Shown here piece after piece: positions 9,407 through 18,348 of a DNA stretch of 64,000 bases; the stretch's first letter is position 1, and each line of letters starts with the position of its first letter. The DNA lies in NCBI GenBank assembly GCA_016179685.1, contig JACPCR010000056.1:90241-154240 (forward strand). The letters are read 5' to 3'. A program made the position numbers and the translations under genes. The notes below the pieces were generated by a model that searched no databases, was not told where the DNA came from, and was given only the letters and a program-made list of their open reading frames with translations. This DNA is from Planctomycetota bacterium. GTDB taxonomy: Bacteria > Planctomycetota > PUPC01 > JACPCR01.

Positions 9407-10175
9407 TCTTTTTTCGGACATTTTTTCCTCGCGTGAGAACGCGCTGACTCGGGTGGACGCCCGAGCCAAGCTCGGGATCGCTCTGCTCGGCCTCCTGGCG
9501 GTCCTGCTCTCGACGCGGCCGGTCCTGCCGCTGGCCGCGCTGGTCCTGTGCCTGGCGGGCGGGCTGCTCCTCGGACTTCCTCTCCCGCTGCTGGTCTTCC
9601 GGCTGCTGGCCCCGGCGGGCATCGTCTTGGTCCTGCTCCTCGTGCAGGCCTTCACGACGGGCTCGACGCCACTCTGCTCGTTCTCGGTGGGCGGCTGCGA
9701 GCTGACCGCCACGCGGGAAGGCGCCTGGCGCGGGCTCGTCATGGCCGCCCGCGTCCTCGGCGCGGTCAGCATCGTCCTGCTCCTCGGCGTCGTCACGCCC
9801 GCGCACCGCCTGTTCCAAGCCCTGCGCTCCCTCGGCCTCTCCGCCGCCTGGGTCGAGATCGCCATGCTCATGTACCGCTACACCTTCGTCTTCCTCGAAC
9901 AGGCCGAGGAGGTTGCCACGGCCCAGAAACTGCGCCTGGGCTACGACGGACTCCGGCGCTCCCTGGCCTCCCTGGGCGTCCTGGCGGGGACCGTGGTCCT
10001 GCGGTCCGTGGACCAGGCCCAGCACACGCACGAGGCAATGACCCTGCGGGGCTACTCAGGCCAGATACCCTTCGGCCCCACACCCGCCCTCTCCGGCCGG
10101 GACTGGCGGCTTCTGGGAGCGTCCTCCGCGGCGCTGCTCCTGGCCTACCTCCTGCTCGAAGGGGGTCTGAAGTGA
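9399..10175 (+). CDS. cbiQ: CbiQ, cobalt ECF transporter T component
   Basis: This 258-aa integral membrane protein begins at an ATG eight bases inside the end of cbiMN. It has a cluster of N-terminal hydrophobic helices. The coupling region follows, with the family's alanine/arginine motifs (GAWRGLVMAARVLGAVS; MTLRGYSG near the end). These contact the ATPase. Residue DARAKLGIALLG at the N-terminus is typical of CbiQ/EcfT. It overlaps cbiO by four bases (GTGA). Confidence 0.94.
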   Translation: MFDLFSDIFSSRENALTRVDARAKLGIALLGLLAVLLSTRPVLPLAALVLCLAGGLLLGLPLPLLVFRLLAPAGIVLVLLLVQAFTTGSTPLCSFSVGGCELTATREGAWRGLVMAARVLGAVSIVLLLGVVTPAHRLFQALRSLGLSAAWVEIAMLMYRYTFVFLEQAEEVATAQKLRLGYDGLRRSLASLGVLAGTVVLRSVDQAQHTHEAMTLRGYSGQIPFGPTPALSGRDWRLLGASSAALLLAYLLLEGGLK

Positions 10176-11053
10176 CGCCTGCGCCGCCTTCCCTCCAGAT
10201 TTCGGGGGTCTGCTTCACCTTTCCCGACGGGACCCGCGCACTTCACGATGTCGATTTCCACGCGGACGAGGGCGAGTTTGTCGCCCTGCTGGCCTCGAAC
10301 GGTTCGGGCAAGACGACCTTGATCAAGGTGCTCGTCGGGCTGCTGACGCCGCAGGAAGGGAGCGTGCGGCTGGGAGGCATGGCCCTGGCCGACCTTTCAG
10401 CGCCGGAGCGGTATCAAGCGATGGGCGTGGTTCTGCAGAATCCCGTGGACCAGCTTTTCGCCGCGACGGTAGAAGAGGACGTGGCCTTCGGGCCCCGGAA
10501 TCTGGGCCTGCCGGAGTCCGAGGTCCAGCAACGCGTGTCCGATGCGCTCGAGGCGGTGTCGGCCTCCGAGCTTCGCGGCAGGGCCATCCACCACCTCAGC
10601 TTCGGCCAGCAGAAACGGGTCTCCCTCGCTGGCGTCCTCGCCATGCGGCCCTCGATTCTCATTCTGGACGAGCCGACGGCAGGCCTCGACCCGTCGGGCG
10701 AGGCGGCGATGATGCGGCTGCTCCACCGGCTGAACCGCTCGGGGCACATCACCATCGTCCTGGCGACTCATTCCGTGGACTTGCTGCCGCTGTTTGCGGA
10801 CCGCATCTACGTTCTGCGGCATGGAAGGGTCCTCAAGGTGGGAACGGCCCAGGACATTTTCTGCGACCAGGAGGTGATCGAGCAGGCGAGCCTGCGCCTG
10901 CCCTACGTCTCCGCGCTGCTCTACGAGATGAAGCACGTTGACGGCGTGCCCATCCATGGCCTGCCCCTGACGGTCGGCGAGGCCCGACACCGGCTGCTGG
11001 AACTGATCCCGGAGGACCTCTTGTTGAAGCCCTTTGAGGAGAAGGCGTCATGA
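10172..11053 (+). CDS. cbiO: CbiO, cobalt ECF transporter ATPase
   Basis: This 293-aa ABC ATPase uses a GTG start overlapping the cbiQ stop. Walker A is LLASNGSGKTTLIKVL, the Q-loop is VLQNPVDQLFA, the signature is LSFGQQKRVSLAG, Walker B is ILILDEPTAGLDP, and the H-loop is LATHSVD. The first Walker-A residues (ASNGSGKTT instead of GPNGSGKTT) are slightly unusual but keep the lysine. It energises Co2+ import by CbiMN/CbiQ. The C-terminal ~60 residues after the H-loop form the usual dimerisation tail. Confidence 0.95.
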   Translation: MTPAPPSLQISGVCFTFPDGTRALHDVDFHADEGEFVALLASNGSGKTTLIKVLVGLLTPQEGSVRLGGMALADLSAPERYQAMGVVLQNPVDQLFAATVEEDVAFGPRNLGLPESEVQQRVSDALEAVSASELRGRAIHHLSFGQQKRVSLAGVLAMRPSILILDEPTAGLDPSGEAAMMRLLHRLNRSGHITIVLATHSVDLLPLFADRIYVLRHGRVLKVGTAQDIFCDQEVIEQASLRLPYVSALLYEMKHVDGVPIHGLPLTVGEARHRLLELIPEDLLLKPFEEKAS

Positions 11054-12105
11054 GCGGGCTGGTGACCGGCTGGACCACGGGCACGTGTGCGGCGGCGGCG
11101 GCCAAGGCGGCGGCCCTGGTGCTGTGCGGCGAGACGCCCCCCCTCGAGGTGGCGGTCTCCCTGCCGCGGGCGCACCGCGCCATCATTCCGATCCTTTATG
11201 GAAAACGCCTTGCGGACTCGGCGGAGGCCGCGGCCCGCAAGGATGCGGGCGACGATCCGGATATCACGCACGGGGCCGTGCTCGTCGCCTCCGTGCGCTG
11301 GACGCCCGGCGGCAAGATCACCTTCGCCGCCGGAGAGGGCGTCGGCACGGTGACCAAGCCCGGCCTCTCCGTTCCGCCGGGCCAGCCGGCCATCAATCCG
11401 GCGCCGAGGCAGATGATCCACGACGCCATCCGGGAGGTCACGGACCGCGGCGTCCAGGTGACGATCTCCATTCCGGGCGGGCGTGAACTGGCGGAGAAGA
11501 CCTTCAACCCGCGGTTGGGGATCGTCGGCGGCCTTTCCATCCTGGGGACGACCGGGATCGTCCGGCCCTTCAGCAGCGAGGCGCTGCGGGAGTCCCTGAG
11601 AAGCGCCCTCAGCGTGGCCGTGGCCTGCGGCGTCCGTTCGCCCGTCTTCGTGCCGGGCCACCTGGGCGAGCGGGCGGCCCGGAATCGTTTTCGCCTCGCT
11701 GTGGAGCAGGTGATCGAGGTGAGCAATGAATGGGGCTTCATGGTGGATGCCGCCGTGGAGGCCCGGCTGCCGCGTCTGCTCGCCCTCGGCCATCCCGGCA
11801 AGCTGGCCAAGCTGGCGGCAGGCGAGTGGGATACCCACTCCTCGCGTTCCGGCAGCGCCTTGCCCGTGGTCCTGGCCGCGGCCCGAGAGGCGCTCGGGCG
11901 GGCCCTGCCGGAGAGCCCCACCGTGGAAGGCCTCTTCAAAGGCCTGCCGCCGGACGAACGGCAGCGGCTGGCGGACCCCCTGGCCCGGCGCATCCGGGAA
12001 GCCATCGTCCAGCGCGTCCGGGGCAGGCTGGAGGCCTCGGTCGTGCTCGTCGGGATGCAGGCCGATGGGTTGGGAAGCGCGGGGGACCTGAGCCCATGGC
12101 AATGA
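11050..12105 (+). CDS. cbiD: CbiD, cobalt-precorrin-5B C1-methyltransferase
   Basis: This 351-aa protein has the diagnostic N-terminus GWTTGTCAAAAAKAA. KPGLSVPPGQPAINPAPR, STPLGIVGGLSILGT-like (NPRLGIVGGLSILGTTG) and a late HPGKLAKLAAG motif follow. CbiD methylates C1 during ring contraction in the anaerobic pathway and has no aerobic counterpart, so it confirms the early-cobalt-insertion route. ATGA overlap with cbiO. The stop overlaps the beginning of cbiE. Confidence 0.95.
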   Translation: MSGLVTGWTTGTCAAAAAKAAALVLCGETPPLEVAVSLPRAHRAIIPILYGKRLADSAEAAARKDAGDDPDITHGAVLVASVRWTPGGKITFAAGEGVGTVTKPGLSVPPGQPAINPAPRQMIHDAIREVTDRGVQVTISIPGGRELAEKTFNPRLGIVGGLSILGTTGIVRPFSSEALRESLRSALSVAVACGVRSPVFVPGHLGERAARNRFRLAVEQVIEVSNEWGFMVDAAVEARLPRLLALGHPGKLAKLAAGEWDTHSSRSGSALPVVLAAAREALGRALPESPTVEGLFKGLPPDERQRLADPLARRIREAIVQRVRGRLEASVVLVGMQADGLGSAGDLSPWQ

Positions 12106-12740
12106 CCCGAGCGAAGATTCTCCTCGTCGGATGCGGGCCGGGCTCGCCGGACACGGTGACGCCCGAGGCGCGCCGGGCGGCCCTCGAGGCCGAGGTCCTG
12201 GCCGGCGCCGATCGCCTGCTGCGGCTCTTTCCCGAAAGCCGGGCCGAAAGGATCAGGGTCGGCGTCGATGTCGAGAAGACCCTCGAAGAGCTGGCAGCCC
12301 GCGCGGGACGCCAGCGCGTGGCCGTGCTCGTGACGGGCGACCCCGGGCTCTGCAGCCTGGCGCAGCCGGTGATCCGGCGATTCGGCCGCGAGGCCTGCGA
12401 AGTGATCCCGGGCGTCAGTTCCGTGCAGGTGGCTTTTGCACGGCTCGGCCTGGAGTGGCTTGACGCCCGCATTCTCAGCGCCCACGCTCGGCTTCCCGAC
12501 GTGGACGCCGGGGCGCTGGCCGATGCGGAGAAGATGGCCATCCTGGCCGGCGGAAAGGATTCCTTGCTTTGGATCGCCAAGTTGGCCGGAAACTTGGGAG
12601 GTGACCGACTCTGGTTCGCCTGCGAGAACCTGACGCTGGAGGACGAGCGTGTGCGCCAGGTGACGCCCCCGGAACTCGGGGCCCTGGACGCCCGATCGAG
12701 AACGATAGTCCTGATGGTCAAGCGGAGCGTGTGGTCATGA
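12096..12740 (+). CDS. cbiE: CbiE, cobalt-precorrin-7 C5-methyltransferase
   Basis: This 214-aa tetrapyrrole methylase has the N-terminal LLVGCGPGSPDTVT motif, VLVTGDPGLCSLA and EVIPGVSSVQVAFARLG, as expected for the CbiE branch. The ATG at 12096 sits nine bases after GGGGGA; an ATG at 12102 is an alternative. In many genomes CbiE is fused or adjacent to CbiT, the decarboxylating C15-methyltransferase. Neither a CbiT domain nor a separate cbiT is present here, so C15 methylation must be encoded elsewhere. Confidence 0.9.
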   Translation: MAMTRAKILLVGCGPGSPDTVTPEARRAALEAEVLAGADRLLRLFPESRAERIRVGVDVEKTLEELAARAGRQRVAVLVTGDPGLCSLAQPVIRRFGREACEVIPGVSSVQVAFARLGLEWLDARILSAHARLPDVDAGALADAEKMAILAGGKDSLLWIAKLAGNLGGDRLWFACENLTLEDERVRQVTPPELGALDARSRTIVLMVKRSVWS

Positions 12741-13474
12741 CGCTTGGAAAACTCTACGGAATCGGCGTGGGGCCGGGCGATCCGGACCTGGTCACGGTGA
12801 AGGGGGCGAGCCTGCTGGCCCGATGCCGGCAGGTCTTCGTGCCGAAGGGCCGGGCCGCCTCGCAGAGCCTGGCCCTGAACATCGCCCGGCGTCACGTCAG
12901 CGCCAGCGCCCAGGTCCATGAGCTGCTCTTCCCGATGACCACGGACGCCGCGGAACTGGCCGGCCGCTGGGCCGAGTCGGCCGACCGGATCGCGGAAGTC
13001 CTCCAGTCGGGCGAGGATGCCTGCTTTCTGACCCTGGGCGACCCCTTCCTCTACTCGACGTACATCTACCTGGTCCGCGCGGTGCGGGAACGCCTGCCCG
13101 GCCTCGAGATCGTAACGGTGCCCGGGATCACCTCGTTCAGCGCGGCCGCGGCGCTCACGGAATTTCCCGTGGGTGAAGGCAAGCAGCCGGTGGTCATCGT
13201 TCCCACCGCGGAGGACTTGACGGAGGTGAAACGGGCGCTGCAGGGGCCCGGAACGGTCATCCTGATGAAGATCGGCAAGCGCCTGGGGGACATTCTCGAC
13301 GCCCTGGAGGAGGCGGGGCTTCTGGACCAGGCGGTGTTCGTTGCGCATGCCGGCGCCGCCGAGCAGCGCATCGAGACGGACCTCCGGCGTCTGCGGGACG
13401 CGGGGCCGGAGGCCGGCTACCTGTCCATCATTCTCGTTCGATGCCTGCGGACTCCACCGCGGAGGAAGTCATGA
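12737..13474 (+). CDS. cbiL: CbiL, cobalt-factor II (precorrin-2) C20-methyltransferase
   Basis: This 245-aa SAM-dependent methylase begins LYGIGVGPGDPDLVTVKGA. It has TLGDPFLYSTYIYL in the second nucleotide-binding segment, followed by VPGITSFSAAAAL, all characteristic of CbiL/CobI. The ATG at 12737 overlaps the cbiE stop (ATGA); an in-frame GTG two codons earlier is less likely. It methylates C20 before the C17 methylation and ring contraction by CbiH. Confidence 0.93.
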   Translation: MTLGKLYGIGVGPGDPDLVTVKGASLLARCRQVFVPKGRAASQSLALNIARRHVSASAQVHELLFPMTTDAAELAGRWAESADRIAEVLQSGEDACFLTLGDPFLYSTYIYLVRAVRERLPGLEIVTVPGITSFSAAAALTEFPVGEGKQPVVIVPTAEDLTEVKRALQGPGTVILMKIGKRLGDILDALEEAGLLDQAVFVAHAGAAEQRIETDLRRLRDAGPEAGYLSIILVRCLRTPPRRKS

Positions 13475-15066
13475 AGGTCACCTTCGTGGGCGCGGGGCCC
13501 GGCGATCCGGAATTGTTGACGCGGAAGGCCGAACGGCTGCTCCGGAGCTGCCGCTTCTGCATCTACGCCGGCTCCCTGGTGAGTCCGGAGGTCCTGGCGC
13601 TGATCCCCTCGGCCTCGGAAAAGCACGATTCGGCCGCCCTCTCGCTCGACCAGATCGTCGGGCTCTACCGGCAGGCGCAGGAGCGGGACGTGGACGTGGT
13701 GCGGCTTCACTCGGGCGATCCCGGCCTGTTCAGCGCCATCGGGGAGCAGATGAGCGAGCTGGATCGGCTCGGCATCGAGTATGCCGTGATCCCGGGCGTC
13801 AGTTCATTCCAGGCCGCGGCGGCGGCGCTGAAGGCGGAGCTGACGGCGCCCGAGGTGGCGCAGGCCGTGGTCCTGACCCGGGTGGCCGGCCGGACTCCGG
13901 TCCCGGAGGGGCAGGAGCTGGACCGGCTTGCGGGACCGCGCGCCACGCTCTGCCTCTTCCTCTCCGTGCACCGGATTCGGGAGCTGGCGGACACGCTCGC
14001 GGCGTCGTACGGCAAGGACTGCCCCGCGGCGGCCGTGCACCGCGCCTCCTGGCCTGACGAGAAGATTGTCCGCGGGGTGCTCGGCGACATCGCCGGCCAG
14101 GTGGAGGCCGCCGGAATGGCCCGGACAGCCCTGATCGTCGTCGGACACGCCCTGGCTCGCGGGCTGCCCGTCTCCCGGCTCTATAACGCGGCCTTCTCGC
14201 ACGGTTTTCGGGCCGGCAGCCCGGCGAAGCCGGCAGACCCGGAGATTCCGCCTGGGGAGGCGGGGAGCGCGGAGTTGCCGGCGGGGGTGCGGACCCCGAT
14301 CGCCTTGATCAGTGTTTCCGACGCTGGGGCGCGTGCGGCGGCCCGGCTGTCGGAGCGTCTTCCCGTCGCCCGGGCCTTCCTGCACGAGTCCGCGAGCGCG
14401 TCATTCGCCGGCGAGAGATATAGCAGCCTGGTGGATTTGACGAGCCGCCTTTTCAGCGAGTTCGGCTCCCTGGTCTATTCGGCGCCCTGCGGCGCCGTCG
14501 TACGCGCCGTCGCTCCCCTGCTCCAGAACAAGAAAACCGATCCGGCGGTCGTCGTCGTCGACGCGGGCGGCCGATACGCCATCAGCCTCCTCTCCGGCCA
14601 CGAGGGCGGCGGCAACGCACTCGCCGTCCTGGCCGCCAACGCCCTCGGCGGCGAGCCGGTGATCACCACGGCCAGCGAGGCCGTCAAAACGGTCATCGCG
14701 GGAATCGGATGCCGCCGCGGCGTGGAATGCGCCCGAGTCCTCGAGGCGCTTCATCAGGCCCTCGAAAAGGCCGGTGTGAGCATCCGGGAGGTCCGGCTGC
14801 TCGCTTCCGCCGACATCAAGGCCGGGGAGGCGGGGCTGCTTCAGGCCTCCGCGCGCCTCGGGATACCCATCCGCTTCATCCCGTCCGAGGAGATTCGAGC
14901 GTGCCCCATGGCATTCAGCCGATCCGAATTCGTGGAAGAGAAGGTGAATCTGCCCGCGGTCGCCGAGCCGGCGGCCCTGCTGGGGGGACGAAGAACCCGA
15001 CTCCTGCTGCCGAGGATTCTATGCAACGGAATTACAGTGGCTCTGGCCCGGGAAGGTTGCTGGTGA
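13471..15066 (+). CDS. CbiF-CbiG fusion: cobalt-precorrin-4 C11-methyltransferase / cobalt-precorrin-5A hydrolase
   Basis: This is a 531-aa protein with two domains. Residues 1-~250 are a CbiF/CobM methylase: FVGAGPGDPELLT, YAGSLVSPEVL, LHSGDPGLFSAIGEQ, IPGVSSFQAAAAAL and HRASWPDEKIVRG. Residues ~275-531 are CbiG: SVSDAGARAAARLSE, then VYSAPCGAVVRAVAPLL, VVDAGGRYAISLLSGHEGG and the C-terminal subdomain GIGCRRGVECARVL. CbiF methylates C11, and CbiG opens the delta-lactone and releases the C2 unit as acetaldehyde; the two reactions are consecutive. A Pro/Glu-rich linker joins them. The ATG at 13471 overlaps the cbiL stop. Confidence 0.93.
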   Translation: MKVTFVGAGPGDPELLTRKAERLLRSCRFCIYAGSLVSPEVLALIPSASEKHDSAALSLDQIVGLYRQAQERDVDVVRLHSGDPGLFSAIGEQMSELDRLGIEYAVIPGVSSFQAAAAALKAELTAPEVAQAVVLTRVAGRTPVPEGQELDRLAGPRATLCLFLSVHRIRELADTLAASYGKDCPAAAVHRASWPDEKIVRGVLGDIAGQVEAAGMARTALIVVGHALARGLPVSRLYNAAFSHGFRAGSPAKPADPEIPPGEAGSAELPAGVRTPIALISVSDAGARAAARLSERLPVARAFLHESASASFAGERYSSLVDLTSRLFSEFGSLVYSAPCGAVVRAVAPLLQNKKTDPAVVVVDAGGRYAISLLSGHEGGGNALAVLAANALGGEPVITTASEAVKTVIAGIGCRRGVECARVLEALHQALEKAGVSIREVRLLASADIKAGEAGLLQASARLGIPIRFIPSEEIRACPMAFSRSEFVEEKVNLPAVAEPAALLGGRRTRLLLPRILCNGITVALAREGCW

Positions 15067-15779
15067 TCGGCATCGGACCCGGTGGGAGGCTGGACCGGAC
15101 GCGCCGCGCGGAGGAGGCGATTGCCCGGAGTCAGGTCGTCATCGGCTATTTCCGGTATCTGGAGCTGATCCGGGACCTGACGACGGGGAAGGATCTCGTC
15201 TCTACCGGGATGACGCAGGAGGTGGAGCGATGCCGCGAGGCGCTGCTCCGGGCCCAGAAAGGGCAAGTGGTCGGCCTGGTCTCCTCGGGCGATCCGGGCG
15301 TTTACGGCATGGCGGGTCTGGCCCTGGAGCTGGCCGCCTCGGGCGGCTTTTCGTGTCCCATCGAGATCGTGCCCGGGGTCTCGGCGGCGCAGGCGACCGC
15401 GGCTCGGCTCGGCGCCCCCCTCATGCTGGATTTTGCCTGCATCAGCCTGAGCGATCTCCTGATGCCCTGGGAGATCATTCGCCAGAGGATCGAAGCCGTG
15501 GCCGCGGCGGACCTCGTGGTGGCGCTCTACAACCCGAGAAGCCACAAGCGACGCCGCCAGCTCGAGGAGGCCGCCGCCATCCTCCGGAGTCACCGGCCCG
15601 GAAATACCCCCGTGGGCATCGGCACCGCCGTCGGCAGCGAAGAGGAACTCATCCTCCTGACCGACCTCGACCGCTTTCTGGAGGCGGAAATCAACATGAG
15701 AAGCACCGTCCTGGTCGGAAATCGATCCTCCAAGAACATTCACGACTGGTTCATCACCCCGCGGGGGTACGTACTATGA
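15021..15779 (+). CDS. cbiH: CbiH, cobalt-factor III C17-methyltransferase
   Basis: This 252-aa methylase begins inside the end of cbiFG (46-base overlap). It has LLVIGIGPGG, GLVSSGDPGVYGMAGLALE, VPGVSAAQATAARLGAPL and YNPRSHKRRRQL, the CbiH/CobJ signatures. The last third ends in STVLVGNRSS, typical of the family. It performs C17 methylation with ring contraction. The ATG at 15021 has GAGGA upstream. The downstream gene starts four bases before its stop. Confidence 0.94.
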   Translation: MQRNYSGSGPGRLLVIGIGPGGRLDRTRRAEEAIARSQVVIGYFRYLELIRDLTTGKDLVSTGMTQEVERCREALLRAQKGQVVGLVSSGDPGVYGMAGLALELAASGGFSCPIEIVPGVSAAQATAARLGAPLMLDFACISLSDLLMPWEIIRQRIEAVAAADLVVALYNPRSHKRRRQLEEAAAILRSHRPGNTPVGIGTAVGSEEELILLTDLDRFLEAEINMRSTVLVGNRSSKNIHDWFITPRGYVL

Positions 15780-16591
15780 TCCTTTTGCTGGGCGGCACGA
15801 GTGAGACGGCGGCCCTGGCGACGGGCCTGGCCGAGGCGGGCTACCCCGTGCTGGTCTCCACGGCTACGGAGATTCCGCTCGAGACGGGCCGCCACCCGGC
15901 TATCCGACGCCGGTCGGGCCGGCTGGACGCTGAGGGGTTGGCGGCCATCGTTCGCGAGGAAGGCATCCGGGCCGTGGTGGACGCCACCCATCCCTTCGCC
16001 ACGGTCGTGCACGCCACCGCCCGCGAAACGGCCACGCGCTTGAGCATCCCTTATCTGCGCTTCGAGCGCCCGCATACCGACCTGCAGACGCACAACCTCT
16101 TCTTCGCCGAGGACCATCCACAGGCCGCTCGCATCGCCTTCTCCTTCGGACGCGCCGTCCTGCTGACCACCGGATCGAAGGTCCTCGAGCCCTACGTGAG
16201 CGAGGCCCGAAGGACGGGAACGGCGCTGGCGGCCCGGGTCCTTCCGCATCCGCAATCCCTCGAGGCCTGCCGGGCCGCCGGCCTTCCGGATGGCCTCATC
16301 CTGACCGGCCGAGGCCCGTTCTCGGTGGAGGAGAACCGGTCGGCCATCCGGCAGTTCGGGATTGGCGTGCTGGTCACGAAGGACAGCGGGGCGGCGGGCG
16401 GGGTGCCGGAGAAGATCGCCGCAGCGCGGCTGGAAGGCTGCTGCGTCGTCGTGGTCCGCCGGCCGGCGGAATCCACGGCCGCCGTTTACAGCAGCGTACC
16501 CGGCCTGATCGAGGCGCTGCTGAAACACTTACAGGACAGCCCAGGGCGATCCGCCGCACCTATTGAGAAATTACGCATTCCTATTGCGTGA
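15776..16591 (+). CDS. cbiJ: CbiJ/CobK, cobalt-precorrin-6A reductase
   Basis: This 271-aa protein begins with the nucleotide-binding LLLGGTSETAALA and has VVDATHPFA and GLILTGRGPFSVEEN with VLVTKDSGAAGG near the C-terminus, as in CbiJ. It reduces the macrocycle of cobalt-precorrin-6A with NAD(P)H. ATGA overlap with cbiH. It is the last gene of the corrinoid operon in this window; 266 bases follow before pabB. Residues after about 255 (SPGRSAAPIEKLRI) look non-conserved. Confidence 0.93.
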   Translation: MILLLGGTSETAALATGLAEAGYPVLVSTATEIPLETGRHPAIRRRSGRLDAEGLAAIVREEGIRAVVDATHPFATVVHATARETATRLSIPYLRFERPHTDLQTHNLFFAEDHPQAARIAFSFGRAVLLTTGSKVLEPYVSEARRTGTALAARVLPHPQSLEACRAAGLPDGLILTGRGPFSVEENRSAIRQFGIGVLVTKDSGAAGGVPEKIAAARLEGCCVVVVRRPAESTAAVYSSVPGLIEALLKHLQDSPGRSAAPIEKLRIPIA

Positions 16592-16802
16592 CCGTTCAAC
16601 GTATGTACCCCTCATCCAGCAGGCGTACAAACCCGCGAGGTCGGCTTCATCGTGACAGAGAGAAGCTCAATCGGTTTGAACCACGGAGAACACGGAGAGC
16701 ACGGAAAAAAACCAGTCTGAGCCTTGTCGGGCTTCGGGTATCATCCGCCTGGGGTGAGAATGGGTTTTGAATCTTTCGCCTGGGTTTCCTATAGTGCTCG
16801 AT

Positions 16803-16828
16803 CACGGAAGTCCGAACGCACTTCCGTG
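16803..16828. promoter_or_regulatory. 9-bp inverted repeat upstream of pabB
   Basis: CACGGAAGT at 16803-16811 and ACTTCCGTG at 16820-16828 form a perfect dyad with an 8-nt spacer, 30 bases before the pabB start. It could be an operator or a 5'-UTR hairpin. No T tract follows, so a terminator is unlikely. The rest of 16592-16857 shows only a short CACGGAGA-type direct repeat near 16680. Confidence 0.4.
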
Positions 16829-16857
16829 CCCAAGCACTCGTCATCCATGCCCGGAGC

Positions 16858-18348
16858 ATGATCGGCGCTTCTTTGTCCCCCAGCCCGACCGTCCAAGAAA
16901 TCCCGGTGACCTTGACGCCGCTGGAGGCCTTCGAGCGGATTTCGGACCTGCCTTATCCTCTATTCCTCGATAGCGCCCTGCCCGACGCGCACCAAGGCCG
17001 GTATGCGTTCATCACGGCCGATCCGTTCGAATTCGTCAGCTTCCGCAGCGGACGCCTCAGCCGCCATCCCGTGCATTCCCCCTCGATGAGCGACGCCAGG
17101 GAGGAGACTACGGCTTCCGCCAACGTGTTCCTATACCTCAAGGATCGGCTCGCGGCCTTTCCGGCATCGACCCTCGAGGGCCTGCCCCCGTTCCAGGGCG
17201 GCCTCGCGGGACTCTTCAGCTACGACCTCTGCCATCAGGTCGAGCGCCTGCCGCGTCCGCTCCACGACGAGTTCCAGTTTCCCGACCTCGCGGTGGGACT
17301 CTACGACTGGGTCTTGGCCTTCGACCTGCAGGAGGAAATGGCCTGGATTCTCTCTCACGGCTTTCCCGAAGGCGACCCTGATCGCCGGCGCAGCCGCGCC
17401 GAGGCCCGCGTCCGGGCCGTCCAAGCCCTGCTGGCCCGGCCCGCGTTCGAGCCCGTGTCCATGCCCGGCCACCCCCCTCTGCCGCCTTCTGCGCTGGCGG
17501 ACCAGACGCCCGTCCGGGGCCCCGATGGCCTCACGAGCAACTTCTCCCGCGAGGCCTACCTCGAGGCCGTCCGCAAGATCATCGACTACATCGCCGCGGG
17601 CGATATCTTTCAGGCCAACCTCTCCCAGCGGCTGCTCTTCCCCGCACGGGAGCACCCCCTGCGCCTCTACCGGAGACTGCGGGCGCTCAATCCCGCGTCC
17701 TTCAGCGCCTATTTCCACGCCGGCGGGTTGACCCTCGCCAGCGCTTCTCCCGAGCGATTCCTCCAGGTCCGCCTCGGCCAGGTCGAAACGCGGCCCATCA
17801 AGGGCACGCGTCCCCGTTCGCCGGACCCCGCTCGGGACCAGGCCATGGCGGACGAGCTGAGGCGCAGCGAAAAGGACCGGGCCGAGAACGTCATGATCGT
17901 CGATCTGCTCCGAAACGACCTCTCCCGCGTCTGCGTCCCCGGTTCCGTCCGCGTTCAAGAGCTCTTCCGCCTGGAATCCACTCCCTTCGTGCACCACCTC
18001 GTCAGCGTCATCCAGGGAAGACTCGCCGAAGGCAAGTGTCCCCTCGACCTCCTGCGGGCGGCCTTCCCGGGCGGGTCCATCACGGGCGCCCCGAAGGTGC
18101 GGGCCATGGAGATCATCGCCGAGCTCGAGCCGACCGCCCGTGGCCCCTACTGCGGCTGCCTCGGCTACGTCGGATTCGACGGCTGCATGGATACCAGCAT
18201 CCTGATCCGCACCTTCATCGCCTCACGAGGATGGCTGCAGTTCCCCGTCGGAGGCGGCATCGTCTCCCAGTCCGTGCCCGAGCTCGAATACGAGGAAACC
18301 TTCCACAAGGCCCAGGGCCTCCTGGCCGCCTTGCCGCAAGGCGCGTGA
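16858..18348 (+). CDS. pabB: PabB, aminodeoxychorismate synthase component I
   Basis: This 496-aa chorismate-binding enzyme has an N-terminal TrpE-like domain (FQGGLAGLFSYDL near residue 115) and the C-terminal catalytic domain. The latter contains GDIFQANLSQRL, ASASPERFL, DLLRNDLSRV, GSITGAPKVRAME and GGGIVSQSVPELEYEET. The active-site loop reads ETRPIKGTRPR; the lysine in PIKGT is typical of PabB and differs from PIAGT of anthranilate synthase TrpE. It makes 4-amino-4-deoxychorismate for folate. The glutaminase subunit PabA is not in the window. The ATG at 16858 has GGAG nearby. Confidence 0.92.
   Translation: MIGASLSPSPTVQEIPVTLTPLEAFERISDLPYPLFLDSALPDAHQGRYAFITADPFEFVSFRSGRLSRHPVHSPSMSDAREETTASANVFLYLKDRLAAFPASTLEGLPPFQGGLAGLFSYDLCHQVERLPRPLHDEFQFPDLAVGLYDWVLAFDLQEEMAWILSHGFPEGDPDRRRSRAEARVRAVQALLARPAFEPVSMPGHPPLPPSALADQTPVRGPDGLTSNFSREAYLEAVRKIIDYIAAGDIFQANLSQRLLFPAREHPLRLYRRLRALNPASFSAYFHAGGLTLASASPERFLQVRLGQVETRPIKGTRPRSPDPARDQAMADELRRSEKDRAENVMIVDLLRNDLSRVCVPGSVRVQELFRLESTPFVHHLVSVIQGRLAEGKCPLDLLRAAFPGGSITGAPKVRAMEIIAELEPTARGPYCGCLGYVGFDGCMDTSILIRTFIASRGWLQFPVGGGIVSQSVPELEYEETFHKAQGLLAALPQGA

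Noticed and set aside
16858..18348. Anthranilate synthase TrpE
   Set aside because: The active-site loop is PIKGT with lysine, as in PabB; no trp genes are nearby.
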